Assembly (NCBI RefSeq): GCF_001305595.1
Contig: NZ_CP012401.1
Location: forward strand, 2,429,001 to 2,493,000
DNA: 64,000 bases
Origin: Azospirillum thiophilum
GTDB lineage: Bacteria; Pseudomonadota; Alphaproteobacteria; Azospirillales; Azospirillaceae
Direction of reading: 5' to 3'
The notes below the pieces were generated by a model, which was not told the DNA's origin, did no database searches, and saw only the letters and a program-made list of their open reading frames with translations. The position numbers and the translations under genes were made by a program. This document shows, in pieces, positions 62,312 to 64,000 of this stretch (positions within the stretch are counted from its first letter, which is position 1; the number at the start of each line of letters is the position of its first letter).

Positions 62312-64000
62312 TCACGCCGCCTCGGTGGTCAGCTCTTCCAACTGGTCGGCCAACCGGGTGATCTCGTCGCCACTCAGGGTTTCGCGTTCCAGCAGCGCCT
62401 GGACGATGGCGTCCAGCGCGGCGCGGTCGGTGCGCAGCAGGCGGCGGGCATGGTCCATCCCCTCGTCGGTGATGCGTCGGACCTCTTCATCGATGCGCCA
62501 GGCGGTGCGTTCGGAGCGTACGCCTGGCTCGCCGCCGGCCTGGGCACCGCCGCCATAGGCGGCATGGGCGACGAAGCCGATTTCCTCGCTCATGCCCCAG
62601 GCGGTGACCATCCGGCGGGCGAGGTCGGTGGCGGCGCGGAAATCGGCTTCCGCCCCGGTGGTGACTTGGTCGGGACCGAAGGCGATCTCCTCAGCGGCGC
62701 GGCCGGCCATTGCGACGGCGATATCAGCCAGCAGCTTGGCGCGCGAGACCGACACGCGGTCGCCCTCCGGCAGCCGCACCACCATGCCCAGCGCGCCGCC
62801 GCGCGGGATGATGGTGGCCTTGTGGATCGGATCGGCCTGCGGACAGCGCAGGGAAACCAGCGCGTGGCCAGCCTCGTGGACGGCGATTAACCGCCGCTCG
62901 TGCGCCGACAGGGCAAGGCTGCGGCGTTCGGTGCCCATCAGCACCCGGTCCTTGGCCGCTTCGAAATCGGCCATGGTGACGATGACGCGACCCTGGCGCG
63001 CAGCGGACAGCGCCGCTTCGTTGGACAGGTTGGCGAGTTCGGCGCCGGAGAATCCGGGGGTGCCGCGCGCCACCGTGCGGGGACAGACGTCGGGCGCCAG
63101 CGTCAGTCGGCTGGCATGAACACCCAGAATCGCCTCGCGCCCGGCCACGTCGGGCAGGCTGACATGGATGTGGCGGTCGAACCGGCCGGGGCGGAGCACC
63201 GCGGGGTCAAGCATTTCCGAGCGGTTGGTGGCGGCGATCACCACCACGTCGCCGCCGTCGACGATGCCGTCCATTTCGACCAGCAGCTGGTTCAGCGTCT
63301 GCTCGCGTTCGGAATGACTGTTCGATTCGCCGCGCTTGCCGGCCAGAGCGTCGATCTCGTCGATGAATAGGATGCAGGGTGCGGCGGCGCGGGCAGTCTT
63401 GAACAGGCTGCGGACGCGCGCCGCTCCCAGCCCGACGAACATTTCCACGAAGTCGGACCCCGACGCGGCGAAGAAGGGCACGCCGGCCTCGCCGGCCGCC
63501 GCCTTGGCCAACATGGTCTTGCCGGTGCCGGGCGGGCCGACCAGCAGGATGCCCTTCGGCACGCGGGCGCCGGCCATGGCGAAGCGGCGCGGATCCTTCA
63601 GGAATTGGACGGTCTCCCGCAGTTCCTCCTTGGCCTCGTCCACGCCGGCGACATCGGCGAAGACGGTGCCGGTGTCCTCCGGCCGCACGCGGGTGGCGCG
63701 CGCCATCCCGAAGAACTGCCCGCCGCCGAGCAGTAGGCCGCCGATCAGCAATGCCACCACCAGGAAGGGAGCGGCGCGGTCGAGTACGCCCACCGTCCGG
63801 GCCAACAGGCCGTCGGGCCCCTCGTCGAAGGCGATGGCGACCTTGTGTGCGCGCAGTTCCTTCAGCAGGTCGTCGGTCACCGGCATGACGATGCGGTAGC
63901 GGGTGCCGTCACCGGCGACCGCATGGCCGGCGCCCCCGGCGAAGGTGATGGAGTCGATCTCGCCCCGGTTTGCCCGTTCGATCAGCGTGCTATAGGTCGC
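62312..64000 (-). CDS. FtsH-family ATP-dependent zinc metalloprotease (5' end beyond window)
   Basis: At least 562 residues; the frame stays open to the window edge at 64000, so the start is outside. The visible N-terminal part ([32 protein letters not shown]) is the FtsH periplasmic domain, followed by a membrane segment (about 63770-63720). AAA motifs: [24 protein letters not shown], the second region of homology [11 protein letters not shown]. The zinc site HEAGH is intact, with a later Asp in [11 protein letters not shown]. It lacks the long tail of housekeeping FtsH, so may be a second paralogue. It degrades membrane and soluble proteins. Confidence 0.93.
   Translation of the reverse strand, partial: ATYSTLIERANRGEIDSITFAGGAGHAVAGDGTRYRIVMPVTDDLLKELRAHKVAIAFDEGPDGLLARTVGVLDRAAPFLVVALLIGGLLLGGGQFFGMARATRVRPEDTGTVFADVAGVDEAKEELRETVQFLKDPRRFAMAGARVPKGILLVGPPGTGKTMLAKAAAGEAGVPFFAASGSDFVEMFVGLGAARVRSLFKTARAAAPCILFIDEIDALAGKRGESNSHSEREQTLNQLLVEMDGIVDGGDVVVIAATNRSEMLDPAVLRPGRFDRHIHVSLPDVAGREAILGVHASRLTLAPDVCPRTVARGTPGFSGAELANLSNEAALSAARQGRVIVTMADFEAAKDRVLMGTERRSLALSAHERRLIAVHEAGHALVSLRCPQADPIHKATIIPRGGALGMVVRLPEGDRVSVSRAKLLADIAVAMAGRAAEEIAFGPDQVTTGAEADFRAATDLARRMVTAWGMSEEIGFVAHAAYGGGAQAGGEPGVRSERTAWRIDEEVRRITDEGMDHARRLLRTDRAALDAIVQALLERETLSGDEITRLADQLEELTTEAA

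Noticed and set aside
1-64000. CRISPR array, prophage, tRNA or rRNA genes
   Set aside because: No regularly spaced repeats, phage structural genes, or conserved RNA gene sequences were seen on either strand.

Overview
The window reads as chromosomal DNA of a high-GC alphaproteobacterium, most likely Azospirillum or a close Rhodospirillales relative. Supporting signs are a GcrA cell-cycle regulator, a eukaryote-type NADP isocitrate dehydrogenase, a PII uridylyltransferase (glnD) beside mutS, a FixG/CcoG protein, many signalling proteins, and GC-rich inverted repeats between genes. This is inferred from gene content and composition; no database search was made. No rRNA, tRNA, CRISPR array or complete insertion sequence was seen.

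Layout. 1-15.4 kb is mostly housekeeping: the tail of a YfgM-like gene, bamB, der, a reverse-strand map/NUDIX/cupin operon with ATGA overlaps, radA, a cvpA-like gene, purF, an SDR, a PilZ protein, mutS and three small uncharacterised genes. glnD (15.6-18.5 kb) ends in a strong terminator. A sharply AT-rich islet follows (about 18.6-19.74 kb) with two tandem paralogous genes of unknown function. Then come an orphan ccoG, a MESH1-type HD hydrolase, a CoxE-like VWA protein, an ArsR-led membrane operon (23.5-24.9 kb), a DUF2189 membrane protein and a small secreted protein. 26.5-27.4 kb has no convincing gene but carries a 166-bp MITE-like element.

27.4-41.2 kb holds a CHASE3-GAF-GGDEF cyclase, an orphan HTH protein, a Thermus/Rickettsia-type isocitrate dehydrogenase, an ECF sigma/anti-sigma pair, gcrA, a QmcA/NfeD pair, a Rossmann-fold protein, a second (eukaryote-type) isocitrate dehydrogenase, cfa, and the rpsF-rpsR-DUF2232-rplI operon. 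41.7-47.5 kb has an acyltransferase and the fatty-acid cluster fabD-fabG-acpP-fabF followed by mltG. 47.6-55.9 kb has small genes, an HxlR/SDR divergent pair, recG with a tail-overlapping DUF502 gene, a Crp-type regulator, two tiny paralogous proteins built from 20-residue repeats, and a hisE-like gene. The right end is a signalling block: Cache histidine kinase, REC-DUF3369-kinase hybrid, OmpR-type regulator with four tandem NGTNACA boxes upstream, a periplasmic binding protein, and an FtsH-family protease running off the edge.

The best candidates for undescribed biology are the 20-residue-repeat small proteins (54757-55197), the AT-rich paralogue pair (18850-19736) with its interleaved inverted repeats, and the 166-bp palindromic-ended element (27182-27347).
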